NCBI GenBank assembly: GCA_039810525.1
Contig: JBDHXE010000048.1
Location: 1 to 14,530, forward strand
Direction of reading: 5' to 3'
Length of the DNA: 14,530 nucleotides
From: JBDHXE01 sp039810525
GTDB taxonomy: Bacteria > Bacteroidota > Ignavibacteria > Kapaibacteriales > UBA2268
The notes beneath the pieces are model-generated. The model had not been told where the DNA came from and searched no databases. It saw nothing but the letters and a program-made list of their open reading frames with translations. The translations under genes and the position numbers were made by a program. This document shows, one piece after another, positions 5,921 to 14,530 of this stretch. Position 1 is the first letter of the stretch, and the number at the start of each line of letters is the position of its first letter.

Positions 5921-8107
5921 ATGTCTGCAAATGTCAGGTTACAAAATATATCGAGTCCCAAACAATATAATGGCAATGATGAAGGACTCGATTTTAAACC
6001 AGTTTCCGAATATTTTAATGAATTTGTCTTTGGCCCAGAAGCAAAGAAAAAATACCTTCCCAACGATATAGTAGAAAAATTGAACAACTCCATTACCAAT
6101 TATACACAATTAGAACCAGAAGTAATCGAGATAATTGCTATGGGGCTCAAAAATTGGGCAGTTGATAACGGAGTTACTCATTATACTCATTGGTTTCAGC
6201 CACTTACAGGCAAGACCTCAGAAAAACACGATACATTCTTCAAATTCGATAAAAATTGGCGAGCTATCGAAAGCCTTTCTGGTAGCGAATTAGTAGCACA
6301 AGAACCAGATGGCTCAAGTTTTCCTACTGGTGGCTTACGTAGTACCCACGAAGCCCGTAGCTACACTATGTGGGACCCAACTACTCCTATCTTTATAAGA
6401 AGAACCAAATTCGGAAGAACACTCTGCATACCAGCAGTATTACTTTCATATTCTGGTGAATCACTTGATATGAAAGCACCATTGCTCAAATCAATGAAAT
6501 TAATAGATGAAGTAGCAACCAAGGTATGCAAATTGTTCGATGACAAAATTACCAAAGTATTACCTACATTAGGCTGGGAACAAGAATATTTTGTTGTAGA
6601 TGAACAATTATATAATGCACGCCCAGATTTAGTATTATCTGGTAGAACCTTATTTGGTAATGCATCTGCACGAAATCAGCAATTAGCTGATCACTATTTT
6701 GGCACTATCCCAGAGAGAGTATACAATTTCATAATAGAATTTGAGCAAGAAGCACTTAGATTAGGTATCCCTATCAAGACCCGCCACAACGAAGTAGCAC
6801 CCAATCAATTCGAATGCGCCCCTCACTTTGAATTTGCCAATATAGCCGCCGACCATAATATATTATTAATGGATAATATTGATAAAATAGCTAAAAAGCA
6901 TGGCTTAAGAGTATTATTACACGAAAAACCATTCAAGGGAATTAATGGCTCGGGCAAACATAATAATTTCTCACTAGCTACTAATACGGGGATCAATTTA
7001 TTAGAGCCGGGCAAAAACCCCGAAACTAATTTAATGTTTCTCACATTTTTTATAAATGTAATCAAATCTATAGCCGATAATGGTGATTTACTTAGTGCGT
7101 CTATTGCTAATGTAGGCAATGATCACCGCTTAGGTGCCCACGAAGCCCCTCCAGCCATAATATCAGTATTTGTTGGAGAAAATATGCAAATTATATTAGA
7201 TAATTTTTTGAATGACAAAACATTAGAAGTAAGTGATGATATAATTAGTGAATTGAGCGATTACGCACTTGTACCTTTCAAAAAACAACATAATGCAGAT
7301 AGAAATAGAACATCACCGTTTCCATTTACAAGCAATAAATTTGAATTTCGCGCCGCTGGTTCATCAGTTAATGTATCACAACCTATGGCAATATTAAATA
7401 TTATTGTTGCAGATCAATTAAATAAATTCTACACTGAAATTAAAAAATTAATTGATGATAATGGATTTGATCATATTACAGCTATCAAGAAAGTGTTGAA
7501 AGAAGAATTGATACAAGCAAATAGAATAATCTTTAATGGAGATAATTATTCAGAAGAATGGTTAAAAGAAGCAGAAAAAAGAGGTTTACCTAATTTCAAA
7601 AATACACCATCTTCATTAGAAGTATTACTCGCTGAAAAAAATATAAAACTATTAGAGAGAAATAAAATATTTCAACGTCACGAGATAGAAGCTCGATACA
7701 ATGTTGCCCTAGAAGAATATATAAATAAATTAGAAATCGAAGCATTATTAATTGATGAAATATCCCAGACAATGATTATTCCTTCGGTGGTAAGCTATCA
7801 GAATGAATTAATACAAAATGTTAAAGGACTAAAAGATTTAGGACTTGTAAATGAGTCGGAAACACATAAGAACCAATTGATTAAAATCTCTAACCATTTA
7901 GAAGGCATAATCTCTAATATAGAAAAAATGGAAAATGAAAAAAATGTTGCTAAGAATTTAGAACTAAAAGAAAAAGCGTTCTATTATAGCGAAAAAATTA
8001 AGCCATACTTTGACCAAATTAGATACCACGCAGATAAATTAGAGCTAATTGTGGACGACAAATATTGGCAATTACCAAAATATAGAGAACTATTATTCTT
8101 ACACTAA
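5921..8107 (+). CDS. glnN: Glutamine synthetase type III
   Basis: A 728-residue cytosolic enzyme that makes glutamine from glutamate, ammonia and ATP. The length fits GSIII (about 700-730 residues), not GSI or GSII. Family blocks appear in order: GVTHYTHWFQPLTG (84-97) with EKHD (101-104), QEPDGSSFPTGGLR (127-140), LGWEQEYFVVD (217-227, metal-binding glutamates), RHNEVAPNQFECAP (288-301), HEKPFKGINGSGKHNN (334-349, glutamate/metal site), NVGNDHRLGAHEAPPA (397-412), and later DRNRTSPFPF with KFEFRAAGSS. Small departures from the usual block are THEARSYT (142-149), where I expect TFEARGYT. The C-terminal part is helical and charged, as in other GSIII. ATG 5921 has no Shine-Dalgarno, as is common in Bacteroidota. 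A nitrogen-regulation site was not found. tamB follows after 56 bp. Confidence 0.97.
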   Translation: MSANVRLQNISSPKQYNGNDEGLDFKPVSEYFNEFVFGPEAKKKYLPNDIVEKLNNSITNYTQLEPEVIEIIAMGLKNWAVDNGVTHYTHWFQPLTGKTSEKHDTFFKFDKNWRAIESLSGSELVAQEPDGSSFPTGGLRSTHEARSYTMWDPTTPIFIRRTKFGRTLCIPAVLLSYSGESLDMKAPLLKSMKLIDEVATKVCKLFDDKITKVLPTLGWEQEYFVVDEQLYNARPDLVLSGRTLFGNASARNQQLADHYFGTIPERVYNFIIEFEQEALRLGIPIKTRHNEVAPNQFECAPHFEFANIAADHNILLMDNIDKIAKKHGLRVLLHEKPFKGINGSGKHNNFSLATNTGINLLEPGKNPETNLMFLTFFINVIKSIADNGDLLSASIANVGNDHRLGAHEAPPAIISVFVGENMQIILDNFLNDKTLEVSDDIISELSDYALVPFKKQHNADRNRTSPFPFTSNKFEFRAAGSSVNVSQPMAILNIIVADQLNKFYTEIKKLIDDNGFDHITAIKKVLKEELIQANRIIFNGDNYSEEWLKEAEKRGLPNFKNTPSSLEVLLAEKNIKLLERNKIFQRHEIEARYNVALEEYINKLEIEALLIDEISQTMIIPSVVSYQNELIQNVKGLKDLGLVNESETHKNQLIKISNHLEGIISNIEKMENEKNVAKNLELKEKAFYYSEKIKPYFDQIRYHADKLELIVDDKYWQLPKYRELLFLH

Positions 8108-8140
8108 TTAAATTATTATCTAAATAATAAAGAAATTCAT

Positions 8141-8148
8141 TAAATTTG
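8141..8148 (+). promoter_or_regulatory. Candidate -7 box (TAAATTTG) before the tamB-like gene
   Basis: TAAATTTG matches TAnnTTTG and lies 15 bases before ATG 8164, so a transcript from it would have a very short leader. The possible TTG start at 8146 falls inside this box, which favours ATG 8164. No good TTTG -33 element was found, so read-through from glnN is equally possible. Confidence 0.3.
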
Positions 8149-8163
8149 CGTCTAATTTCATAT

Positions 8164-11100
8164 ATGGACGCAGAAAAGTTAGAAGTTAAAAGTAATAATA
8201 AAGGACTATTTTATAAAATTCGTAAAATAGCCCTTTTATTACTATTGTTCCTACTTGTATTCTCTATTTCTATTACAATTTTCATTAATTTCCATTTCTT
8301 TAGAACTTGGGCTTTATCCAAATTATTAATAATTGCTAATAACGAATTGATAGCTAAAGTCGAAGTAGATGATTTATACTTTAGCCCAGTCAAAGGGATA
8401 ATACTTAAAGATATTAAATTAATTACAGCTGGCGATACTTTAGCAAATGTAGAAGAAATTAACCTAATGCTTAGCTTTTCAGATTTGATGAACAACAAAA
8501 TCAATGTTTATAAATTAAAACTCATTAATTCTAAAGTAAGATTATTGTGCAATAGTCAAGGTATATGGAATTACGATCAAATAGCACCACCATCATCAGA
8601 TACAAATAGTTCTGAAACTAAAATTAAAATCTATACACAATCACTAATACTTCAAAATGCTGATTTTTTGATGTACGATTCTACATCAACAAGAGATACA
8701 AGTGGAATAATTGATTTCTCTCATTTTCACTTTACTAAGATTAATTTGGATGCACAAGCTATTGCCGACTTAGCTAGTAATAATTATAAATTAGATATAA
8801 ATAATATCAGCTTAGTTGAAAAAAATACTTACGCCAGTATTAAAAAATTAAAAGGTACTATAGGTATTGATACTGTTGGGCCATATTGTAAGAATTTAAA
8901 TGGATTTTTAGATAATTCTGAATTTGAGATTAATGCTAAGTTAGGTAAATACAATGTGTTTGGGGAGAACACACCAGATATTGAAAATGCAGATATGCAA
9001 CTTAAACTCAAAACTGAAAATTTCGATCCACAGATAGTTAATTATTTCTATATAATGCCTATTAAAATCGGAAAGATTCATAATGGATTTATAGATATAG
9101 ATGGTAATTTAAATGATTTAGATGTTAGTAAACTCAATATTATCTCAAATAATCAAGAAATTTTTATATCTGGTAAATTAAAAGATATACCTCATTCGGA
9201 TAAATTTACTTATAACCTGAATATGAGTTCATCTAATACCACTGAAAAATCATTAAGTGAAACACTACCAAAAATCGATTTAACCTCTCTACCAAGATTT
9301 GATAAAGTATTATTTAAACAACTACACCTAAAAGGTAATACAAAGTATGTAGAAGCTAATTTTGATTTGTTGTCAACGATGGGAAATGCCGAAGGAAAAG
9401 TAAATTTTACTTATGATAACCTGCAATATGAAACCAATATTAATTTTCAGAATTTAGATATTTCGAAGATTATAAATAATAAAGAATATGAAAGCAAGTT
9501 GAATGGTAGTATAAATGCAAAAGGAATTAATTTTGAATTTAACAAACTTCTCACTAATATAGAATTAAATTTAGCAAATTCGCAATTTAGAAATTTAAAT
9601 ATCAATCAATTTTATTCCAAAGTAAATATTAATAATCCCAAAATAATACAAATTGATACATTTAATTTAAGATTAAACAGGATCAACGAATGGGAAGAGA
9701 CCAAATACGATGATTTGTATAATGATCACTTTGGAACAATATCACTTGATGGCAATATCAATTTCACAAATATAAAGAATCCTATCTATAATTTGCAAGC
9801 ATACCTTACTGCATTAGATATAAATCAAATATTAGACGATGACAAACTACCAGATCACCTCACTGCCAAAATACAATTAAATGGACAAGGTATCAATATT
9901 GATTCGCTAAGAGGTGATTATAAAATTAGCGTTGATGAATTATTATTCAAAGATAGAGCAGTCTTTCCATTCGAAGCATACATCAAATTTGAAAGCAACG
10001 AAACTAATAAAAATATAATATTAGAATCCGATCTTATAAATGCACAATTAAAAGGTAAATTTGTACCTTCCCAATTAATATCGGGATTGTCGAAGCAAGG
10101 TGAGATTATAGGAGAATATATAGAAAGCAGGCTCGACAAAATTAAACCAGATTTTGTAACACGCAATATAGACTCTATATCGGTTCCCGAAATCATTATT
10201 AGAGATTTTCCATATATAGATGGTGAATTTAATGCAGATATAAAAGATTTGTCTATTATCAATACTTATTTAGATAGCTTAGATATTAATTCTGAAATGT
10301 ATTTTAACCTCAAACTACATTCTAATCCCAAAAGTAGTTCTATTAAGATAGATTCTCTTAATATTCAATATTTAAAAATTGAAAATAGAGACTTTATTAT
10401 TCAAACTAATAACTTAAAACTTAGTACAGATTTATTATTAGAAGTAAAAGATAGTGCCGCTAATTTTAATTATCTTCATTTAAATATACCTGAATGTAAC
10501 CTTTTTAGATATAATAATACTACATTATACAAACCACAATTGAATATTGAGTTGAGTAACGAAATAATTAAATACTCAGGCAAATTTGGGTTAAATGAAA
10601 ATTTGAAAACCGAAGCTATAGGGCAATTATTTATTAAAGATGGTGGCGTAGATATCAATGTAGATAAAGGTAATATTAGCTATCAAGATAGTATAAAATG
10701 GGAAATTGCTAACCCATTTACAGTAAATTCTTATGGCGATTTCTTCAAAATAAATAATTTTAATATATCTCGCCATAATTTTGAAAAAGTTTATATTAAC
10801 GGAGTTATTAAAGATAATATAGCCGATAATTTGAAAATCAATATTAAAAACTTAGTTATTCAGGATATTATTAATATACTAGACAAAGAGCTTTACAAAG
10901 ACTTAAATACATTAGCGCTTACTATCGATACTATTAATATTGATATCAATGGTAATTTGGATAGCCCTAATATTACCTTATTATTTGAGTCCGATTCTTT
11001 GTATTTCAATAAAGTATCTATTGGTACATTTAATGGTCGTATATCGCACAAAGATAATTATATTACAGGCAATATAATATCACATAATGCTAATTCTAAG

Positions 11101-12726
11101 GAAGTATTAAAATTAGATATTGTATCGCTACCCATTTACTTAGGATTGGATACTAATCGCTCCATCATTGACTCTAATAGAATATTTGATGTTAGGCTAA
11201 ATGTAGATAAATTATCGGCAGGCTTGCTACAACCATTCGCTAGTGGAATAAATAACCTCAAAGGCGATATGGAAGCTAATATCTTAGTTGATGGCTATTT
11301 GCCCAATAAATTGAAATGGGGGGGTAACTTTAACATAAATAAAGGCGAATTTTGGGTAGATAACACTAATATAAAATATTTAGCAGATGCAAAGACCGAA
11401 TTTCAAGATAGTAAACTGTTTATTAGAGAATTGACAATTAAAAATAGACCCGAAGATTTGCTATTTGGAAGAATAGGTTCAGCCGAAGTTACAGGATATG
11501 TTAATATTGATAATTTCAAGCCCGGATATATGGATCTTAAAATCAAAACAGACAGGCTATTAGCACTAAGTGAAGCTTCTAATATTACTATGCCAGAGTT
11601 ATATGGTAATTTTATTATGACTACTGATGAAAACCCATTGCGATTCTATGGTACACTCAAAGAACCTAATTTGGATGGAGATATTAATGTAATGTATGCT
11701 GATATTAAAATGCCTCTTTTTGAAAAAAGAAAATCTATTAAAACTACATTTAATTATCAGCTAATAGACAACAAATATAAGATTAAAATTAACAATCAAA
11801 GAGATACTAATCAACCCAAAAACAAGATTTCAGAAAAGGAAGGAAAAGATTTATTAGATTTGTTAAATATGAATTTGAGAATTAAATTGTTAGGTCAATT
11901 TGGTGTTAAAATGGATATGGAATTAATTGGCGAAATGAATGCACTAATAGGTACACCCGACAAAACAGTTCCATTAATTTATAAAAAATCTAGAAATTCC
12001 AAAGAAGCCAGCCTATTTGGAGACGTTATTGTAAAAGAACAATCAATTATCAAATCTTTAAAACAATTCAATACCTATGGTAATGTTAGTTTCCCTACAG
12101 GAACTATCGAAAACCCAACACTAGATTTAGTAGCTACTCATACAGGTACATCTTATATTGATAATATTAAGAGCCAATATCTAATTAAAATGTATATTAC
12201 AGGTACTAAATTAGATCCAAAAGTAAAATTTCAATATTTTATCGATGGAGTAGAAGGTACTGGTTCACAAGAACAAATCAACGAGGATGCACTTTATCTA
12301 CTTGCACTTGGACGTATTAAGAGCTCAGTTTCGCAAAATCAAGGCAATAATAGCTTATTGAATGAAGGATTAGTATCAGGATTTTCTAACTTTGCCAATA
12401 AAGCATTAAGCGAATTACTTGCAAGCACAGGTGTTATTCAAAGTGCAGCATTAGATTTTAGAGGTGGATCTCTCGATCTAAATCAAGCTACTGTCAAATT
12501 CTCAGGACAATTATATGGCGGTATTAGTTGGACTTTTGGAGGTAGTATATCAGATATATCAGGAAATAATGAAATTACATTAGATATTCCTGCATCTGAA
12601 TTTTTAGAAAACCCATTTTGGTCTAATTTTATTTTCCAATTGACCAAAGCGTCTTCTACTACCACTATTGTTTCACAAGATGCTAAAAACTGGGAAGTTA
12701 AAGTAAAATTTGGGAATAGTTGGTAA
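8164..12726 (+). CDS. tamB: TamB-like translocation/assembly protein (AsmA-like, DUF490)
   Basis: About 1520 residues. A short basic N-terminus is followed by one hydrophobic segment (about 19-44, with LLLLLFLLV) that anchors it in the inner membrane. Next come a very long periplasmic stretch of repetitive beta-strand character with an AsmA-like beginning (VEVDDLYFSPVKGIILKDI), and a C-terminal TamB/DUF490 domain (about 1300-1520: GNVSFPTGTIENP, then NEDALYLLALGRI, then ISWTFGGSISD). Family members bridge the inner and outer membrane. They are linked to outer-membrane protein assembly with TamA/BamA-type partners and to phospholipid transfer. No TamA or BamA partner is in the window. A longer frame from TTG 8146 exists, but ATG 8164 gives the better N-terminus. 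A run of seven G at 11318-11324 encodes part of Trp-Gly-Gly and stands out in this AT-rich gene. It lies 56 bp after glnN. Confidence 0.92.
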   Translation: MDAEKLEVKSNNKGLFYKIRKIALLLLLFLLVFSISITIFINFHFFRTWALSKLLIIANNELIAKVEVDDLYFSPVKGIILKDIKLITAGDTLANVEEINLMLSFSDLMNNKINVYKLKLINSKVRLLCNSQGIWNYDQIAPPSSDTNSSETKIKIYTQSLILQNADFLMYDSTSTRDTSGIIDFSHFHFTKINLDAQAIADLASNNYKLDINNISLVEKNTYASIKKLKGTIGIDTVGPYCKNLNGFLDNSEFEINAKLGKYNVFGENTPDIENADMQLKLKTENFDPQIVNYFYIMPIKIGKIHNGFIDIDGNLNDLDVSKLNIISNNQEIFISGKLKDIPHSDKFTYNLNMSSSNTTEKSLSETLPKIDLTSLPRFDKVLFKQLHLKGNTKYVEANFDLLSTMGNAEGKVNFTYDNLQYETNINFQNLDISKIINNKEYESKLNGSINAKGINFEFNKLLTNIELNLANSQFRNLNINQFYSKVNINNPKIIQIDTFNLRLNRINEWEETKYDDLYNDHFGTISLDGNINFTNIKNPIYNLQAYLTALDINQILDDDKLPDHLTAKIQLNGQGINIDSLRGDYKISVDELLFKDRAVFPFEAYIKFESNETNKNIILESDLINAQLKGKFVPSQLISGLSKQGEIIGEYIESRLDKIKPDFVTRNIDSISVPEIIIRDFPYIDGEFNADIKDLSIINTYLDSLDINSEMYFNLKLHSNPKSSSIKIDSLNIQYLKIENRDFIIQTNNLKLSTDLLLEVKDSAANFNYLHLNIPECNLFRYNNTTLYKPQLNIELSNEIIKYSGKFGLNENLKTEAIGQLFIKDGGVDINVDKGNISYQDSIKWEIANPFTVNSYGDFFKINNFNISRHNFEKVYINGVIKDNIADNLKINIKNLVIQDIINILDKELYKDLNTLALTIDTINIDINGNLDSPNITLLFESDSLYFNKVSIGTFNGRISHKDNYITGNIISHNANSKEVLKLDIVSLPIYLGLDTNRSIIDSNRIFDVRLNVDKLSAGLLQPFASGINNLKGDMEANILVDGYLPNKLKWGGNFNINKGEFWVDNTNIKYLADAKTEFQDSKLFIRELTIKNRPEDLLFGRIGSAEVTGYVNIDNFKPGYMDLKIKTDRLLALSEASNITMPELYGNFIMTTDENPLRFYGTLKEPNLDGDINVMYADIKMPLFEKRKSIKTTFNYQLIDNKYKIKINNQRDTNQPKNKISEKEGKDLLDLLNMNLRIKLLGQFGVKMDMELIGEMNALIGTPDKTVPLIYKKSRNSKEASLFGDVIVKEQSIIKSLKQFNTYGNVSFPTGTIENPTLDLVATHTGTSYIDNIKSQYLIKMYITGTKLDPKVKFQYFIDGVEGTGSQEQINEDALYLLALGRIKSSVSQNQGNNSLLNEGLVSGFSNFANKALSELLASTGVIQSAALDFRGGSLDLNQATVKFSGQLYGGISWTFGGSISDISGNNEITLDIPASEFLENPFWSNFIFQLTKASSTTTIVSQDAKNWEVKVKFGNSW

Positions 12727-12780
12727 TTAACTAATATAAAGTTTTAATAATAAAAAAAATATATATATAAATTTAATTAT

Positions 12781-12814
12781 TTTGATTATATTAATTTGAG
12801 AAACCATAGTTTTG
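12781..12814 (+). promoter_or_regulatory. Candidate Bacteroidota-type promoter for the TPR/PAS gene
   Basis: TTTG at 12781-12784 and TAGTTTTG at 12807-12814 match the -33 TTTG and -7 TAnnTTTG elements, with a 22-base spacer that is slightly longer than the usual 19-21. The box lies 53 bases before ATG 12868. TTTTGAAAA occurs twice around it (about 12810-12818 and 12825-12833). It follows an AT-dinucleotide-rich stretch after tamB. Confidence 0.4.
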
Positions 12815-12867
12815 AAAATAAGTATTTTGAAAACAGACATTATAAGAATTAAATTGATAATTAAATA

Positions 12868-14530
12868 ATGAAAATATTTTTGATAATAATAATAATATTA
12901 AGTAGTTTTTCTATTTCAGTAGCGCAAACAGAGATACTATCTAATAGCAAAAAAGCAGATTCTACCTTATATAATCATATATCCAAACTATATATGGATG
13001 CTTATGATAAATATTTTCACAATTTGCCCGGAGTTGAGCTATATGGAGATACTATCAAAAAACTTTCATTACAAAATAATTTTGACAAAGGTTTAGCTTA
13101 TGCACATGAAGTTTATGGAATAAGTTTTATGAACAAAACTGAATATATCAGTGCTAGAGATGAATTCCGTATTGCAAAAGATATTTATTCTAAATATAAA
13201 GATACATTAAACTTAGCTAATATCCATACACACCTTGGTATATTGTATAAAATAATTAATAGATACGACAAGAGTATTGAAAATTACTTCAAAGCTATCA
13301 AATTATACGATAATATTAAAGACCTTACTAATTTAGGGCGTTCATATTTTAATTTATCTAATGTTTATATACATATTAATAATTATGATAAAGCTGAAGA
13401 AATATTAAAGAAATCTCAAGATATTCTAAAAAAAGCTGATAGTGAATTTGGGGTAGCTCTTACTAAAATAAACTTAGCAACTGTCTATTACCACAAAAAG
13501 CAATATAGTACAGCTTGGCAGCTAATAGATGAAGCTGATAAAATATTACAAAAATACGACTATCCACCATCTAAGGTAGGCGTATATCAAATAAGAGGGG
13601 ATATTTTAAATGATAAAAATAACTTTAAAGAAGCAGAAAAAAACTATATATTAGGGATCAATTTAGCTACTAAATTAAACTTGCAAGATAACCTGATAGC
13701 ATTAATCAATTCATATTCTAAAGCTCTGTATAAACAAAACAAATTAGATTCTGCATTATCATTCCTACATCAAACAAATAAAATAATAAGAGAATCAAAA
13801 AATTATGACGAAGTTGAAGAAATTTATCAAAATTATGCAAATATCTATCTAAAACTAAATAAATTACACTCAGCTTTCAAATATTCTAATCTATCATCAG
13901 CTATTAAAGACAGTATTTACAATTTTGAAATGTTGAACAGAATTAATGATATTGACGTTATATTTAGCATTTACGAAAAAGATAAATATATTGCTTCTTT
14001 AAAGCAGGAACAAAAAATCCAAGATTTGGAATTACAAAAAAACGAACTCAATATCAAACTATTAGTAATTGCTTCTATTGCTATTTTTTTATTGTTGTTA
14101 TTTATTTCTATATTTTTATATTATCGTAATAAAAAGATAAGAGAAAAAGTAAAACTAAAAGAACAAATAACTTCTACCGAAGAGAAATTAAACCTGATAT
14201 TAGCAGGCACAGACCAAGGTATTTTTGGGCTCGATTTAGAAGGCAATTGTACATTTATAAACAGATCTGCTAGCCAATTAATAGGATACAGCGAGCAAGA
14301 ATGTATAGGTAAGAAAATTCACAACTTAATTCATCACTCCAAAATAGATGGTACTGTTTATCCAATAGAACAATGCCCTATTTGCAATATTAGTGACAAA
14401 AATTTTAGAATACAAAGTGAAACATTATTCAAAAAAGATAATTCAAAATTTATAGCTGAGATCTCATTCAACCCATTATTTGAAAAAAATTCGTTAGCTG
14501 GCGGTGTGATTACATTTTCCGATATTTCTG
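12868..14530 (+). CDS. Membrane sensor protein: signal peptide, TPRs, TM helix, PAS domain (3' end outside window)
   Basis: Open from ATG 12868 to the window end, giving 554 codons plus one base with no stop. The N-terminus is a signal peptide (MKIFLIIIIILSSFSISVAQ, cleavage probably near residue 19). Residues about 25-375 are TPR-like helical repeats (for example LANIHTHLGILYK, NLGRSYFNLSNVYIHINNYDKAEEIL, EIYQNYANIYLKLNKLHSAF). A charged helix (KQEQKIQDLELQKNEL) leads into a TM segment at about 396-419 (VIASIAIFLLLLFISIFLYY) followed by a basic stop (RNKKIREK). A PAS domain follows from about 440 (ILAGTDQGIFGLD, INRSASQLIGYS, VITFSDIS). The layout is that of periplasmic-TPR sensors in Bacteroidota-type bacteria; the missing C-terminus is likely a histidine kinase, but a diguanylate cyclase or phosphatase output is possible. 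Ligand unknown. It starts 141 bp after tamB with no Shine-Dalgarno. Confidence 0.85.
   Translation, partial: MKIFLIIIIILSSFSISVAQTEILSNSKKADSTLYNHISKLYMDAYDKYFHNLPGVELYGDTIKKLSLQNNFDKGLAYAHEVYGISFMNKTEYISARDEFRIAKDIYSKYKDTLNLANIHTHLGILYKIINRYDKSIENYFKAIKLYDNIKDLTNLGRSYFNLSNVYIHINNYDKAEEILKKSQDILKKADSEFGVALTKINLATVYYHKKQYSTAWQLIDEADKILQKYDYPPSKVGVYQIRGDILNDKNNFKEAEKNYILGINLATKLNLQDNLIALINSYSKALYKQNKLDSALSFLHQTNKIIRESKNYDEVEEIYQNYANIYLKLNKLHSAFKYSNLSSAIKDSIYNFEMLNRINDIDVIFSIYEKDKYIASLKQEQKIQDLELQKNELNIKLLVIASIAIFLLLLFISIFLYYRNKKIREKVKLKEQITSTEEKLNLILAGTDQGIFGLDLEGNCTFINRSASQLIGYSEQECIGKKIHNLIHHSKIDGTVYPIEQCPICNISDKNFRIQSETLFKKDNSKFIAEISFNPLFEKNSLAGGVITFSDIS

Noticed and set aside
12750..12772. 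A-run followed by AT dinucleotides after tamB as a functional repeat
   Set aside because: Low-complexity sequence is expected in spacers of such AT-rich DNA; no hairpin or repeat unit beyond this was found.

Overview
The window is AT-rich DNA from a Gram-negative (two-membrane) bacterium. The best fit is the Bacteroidota/Chlorobiota/Ignavibacteria/Kapabacteria branch. The reasons are a type III glutamine synthetase, a long TamB-like outer-membrane assembly protein, a periplasmic-TPR/one-TM/PAS sensor, mostly absent Shine-Dalgarno sequences, and a few TAnnTTTG boxes like the Bacteroidota promoter element. This placement is inference. No rRNA, transposase, phage or CRISPR array was seen.

Region 1 (1-4180) is a compact plus-strand cluster. 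It starts with the 3' end of a TPR gene cut by the window edge. Nine bases later comes a multi-pass membrane protein with GT-C/TMTC-like motifs and a C-terminal TPR domain that is clearly paralogous to the truncated gene. A small PqqD-family protein follows, overlapping by 8 bp the start of an M20 aminoacyl-histidine dipeptidase (pepD). The cluster ends in a perfect 14-bp hairpin terminator.

Region 2 (4180-5920) begins with a 340-bp AT-rich spacer carrying an inverted repeat. It is followed by a lone gene for a short M29/COG2309 aminopeptidase-like protein whose expected metal-binding His and Asp residues are replaced. After that come about 290 bp without a recognisable gene and a minus-strand tRNA-Val(GAC) with an odd T-stem.

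Region 3 (5921-12726) holds glnN (type III glutamine synthetase, complete motif set) and then the 1520-residue tamB-like gene. Region 4 (12727-14530) has a promoter-like spacer and a gene with signal peptide, TPRs, one TM helix and a PAS domain. That gene runs off the window, so its output domain is unknown.

The genes fall into ammonia assimilation (glnN), dipeptide turnover (pepD, perhaps the M29-like protein), envelope biogenesis (tamB and the GT-C/TPR proteins) and signalling. No complete new system can be demonstrated. The best leads are the orphan PqqD coupled to a dipeptidase, the apparently catalytically dead M29 protein, and the tandem TMTC-like membrane/TPR genes.
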